Part shown: in pieces, positions 6,314 through 6,765 of the stretch
How positions within the stretch are numbered: position 1 is the stretch's first letter
Layout of the letters: every line of letters begins with the position of its first letter
Assembly (NCBI GenBank): GCA_002386045.1
Contig: DGEQ01000140.1
Location: 1-6,765 of the forward strand
From: Hungateiclostridiaceae bacterium UBA3922
GTDB lineage: Bacteria > Bacillota > Clostridia > Acetivibrionales > DTU013
DNA length: 6,765 nucleotides
Direction of reading: 5' to 3'
Position numbers and translations under genes: made by a program
The notes under the pieces: model-generated
Database searches by the model: none
Told to the model about the DNA's origin: nothing
What the model saw: the letters and a program-made list of their open reading frames with translations, nothing else

Positions 6314-6332
6314 CCGGCAGTTTTTCCGGCAG
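6309..6332. repeat. Perfect tandem 12-bp repeat
   Basis: TTTTTCCGGCAG occurs twice back to back (6309-6320, 6321-6332), and a shorter copy TTTTTCGGCAG lies at 6196-6206. The CGGCAG part also occurs at 6294-6299 in the 3' arm of the leader hairpin. The repeat ends directly at the ilvD SD sequence. Confidence 0.8.
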
Positions 6333-6349
6333 AAAGGACGGTGTCGCGC

Positions 6350-6765
6350 ATGAGGAGCGATATAGTCAAGAAAGGCGTTGAACGGGCCCCGCACAGGTCG
6401 CTGTTCAAGGCGATGGGATATACGGACGAGGAGATAAAAAGGCCGCTGATAGGCGTTGTGAATTCCAGGAACGAGATCGTGCCGGGGCATATCCACCTTG
6501 ACCGGATAGCGGAGGCCGTAAAGGCAGGTATCAGGATGGCCGGCGGCACACCGGTGGAATTCGGAAGCATAGGCATCTGCGACGGCATTGCCATGGGACA
6601 CGTCGGGATGAAGTATTCACTGGCATCGAGGGAGCTGATAGCAGACTCGTGTGAAGCGATGGGCCTTGCCCACAGTTTCGACGGTATGGTATTCATACCC
6701 AACTGCGACAAGATCGTCCCCGGCATGCTTATGGCCGCGGCAAGGATAAATGTGCCTTCCGTCGT
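6350..6765 (+). CDS. ilvD: Dihydroxy-acid dehydratase, N-terminal part (3' end outside window)
   Basis: The first 138 residues of IlvD, which dehydrates 2,3-dihydroxy-isovalerate and 2,3-dihydroxy-3-methylvalerate to the 2-keto acids that lead to valine, leucine and isoleucine; it acts in the cytoplasm. Diagnostic stretches are MRSDIVKKGVERAPHRS (1-17), GVVNSRNEIVPGHIHL (35-50), CDGIAMGHVGMKYSLASREL (77-96) and IPNCDKIVPGMLMAA (116-130). C119 is an expected Fe-S ligand, D78 and D120 expected Mg ligands, and K121 the lysine carbamylated in relatives. The position that is Cys in plant-type enzymes (PCN) is Gly46 here (PGH), as in E. coli IlvD, which carries an oxygen-sensitive [4Fe-4S] cluster. 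AAAGGA (6333-6338) lies 11 nt before the ATG, slightly far; an in-frame GTG at 6341 is too near it. Probably the first gene of an ilv operon continuing rightwards, controlled by the leader at 6128-6349. Confidence 0.96.
   Translation, partial: MRSDIVKKGVERAPHRSLFKAMGYTDEEIKRPLIGVVNSRNEIVPGHIHLDRIAEAVKAGIRMAGGTPVEFGSIGICDGIAMGHVGMKYSLASRELIADSCEAMGLAHSFDGMVFIPNCDKIVPGMLMAAARINVPSV

Larger units (their letters stand above)
5867..6349. other. 483-bp intergenic region without a convincing gene
   Basis: Between the CvpA stop and the ilvD start I find no supported coding region on either strand. The left part holds the 44-bp repeats (to 6014), then about 75 bp with no clear signal apart from a TATATT (6035-6040) lacking a matching -35. 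The right part, from about 6092, holds the candidate ilvD promoter and structured leader. No terminator directly follows the CvpA gene. Confidence 0.7.

Noticed and set aside
6089..6726. Two minus-strand frames (170 and 208 codons) over the ilvD start
   Set aside because: They are antisense to the unmistakable ilvD coding region and to its leader; the repeated NLYQ in one of them is just the 17-bp DNA repeat read backwards.

Overview
This window most likely comes from a Clostridia-type Firmicute (Bacillota). The evidence is strong Shine-Dalgarno (SD) sites, a TTG start, U-tract terminators, a YkvI-family transporter-like protein, a probable DUF5711 protein beside CvpA, and an IlvD with a Firmicute-like N-terminus (MRSD). 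Base composition is moderately GC-rich. I cannot name the genus. All recognisable genes are on the + strand, and I see no rRNA, tRNA, CRISPR array, insertion sequence or phage gene.

Bases 1-2587 hold the end of an ABC-transporter-type operon. It has a GldG-family auxiliary protein, cut off at its N-terminus by the window edge, and a membrane-anchored DUF4340 protein that starts inside the GldG stop codon (ATGA overlap). In related genomes this pair follows an ABC ATPase and an ABC-2 permease, which would lie just upstream. A strong intrinsic terminator (2622-2671) closes the operon. Unusually, its U-tract runs straight into the ATG of the next gene, a ten-helix YkvI-type membrane protein (2672-3784), whose only SD-like bases lie in the terminator stem.

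Bases 3785-5866 hold a probable promoter, then a membrane-anchored beta-propeller-like protein (probable DUF5711, TTG start), a terminator, and a CvpA-family membrane protein.

Bases 5867-6349 have no convincing gene. The first part contains three imperfect tandem repeats of about 44 bp. The second part looks like a regulated leader for ilvD, with a candidate promoter, a 10-bp hairpin at the predicted RNA 5' end, short direct repeats and a terminator-like hairpin with a possible competing fold. ilvD (dihydroxy-acid dehydratase, branched-chain amino acid synthesis) starts at 6350 and runs off the right edge.

No wholly new multi-gene system stands out. The points most worth checking are the terminator fused to the ykvI-like start, the ilvD leader, and the 44-bp repeat block.
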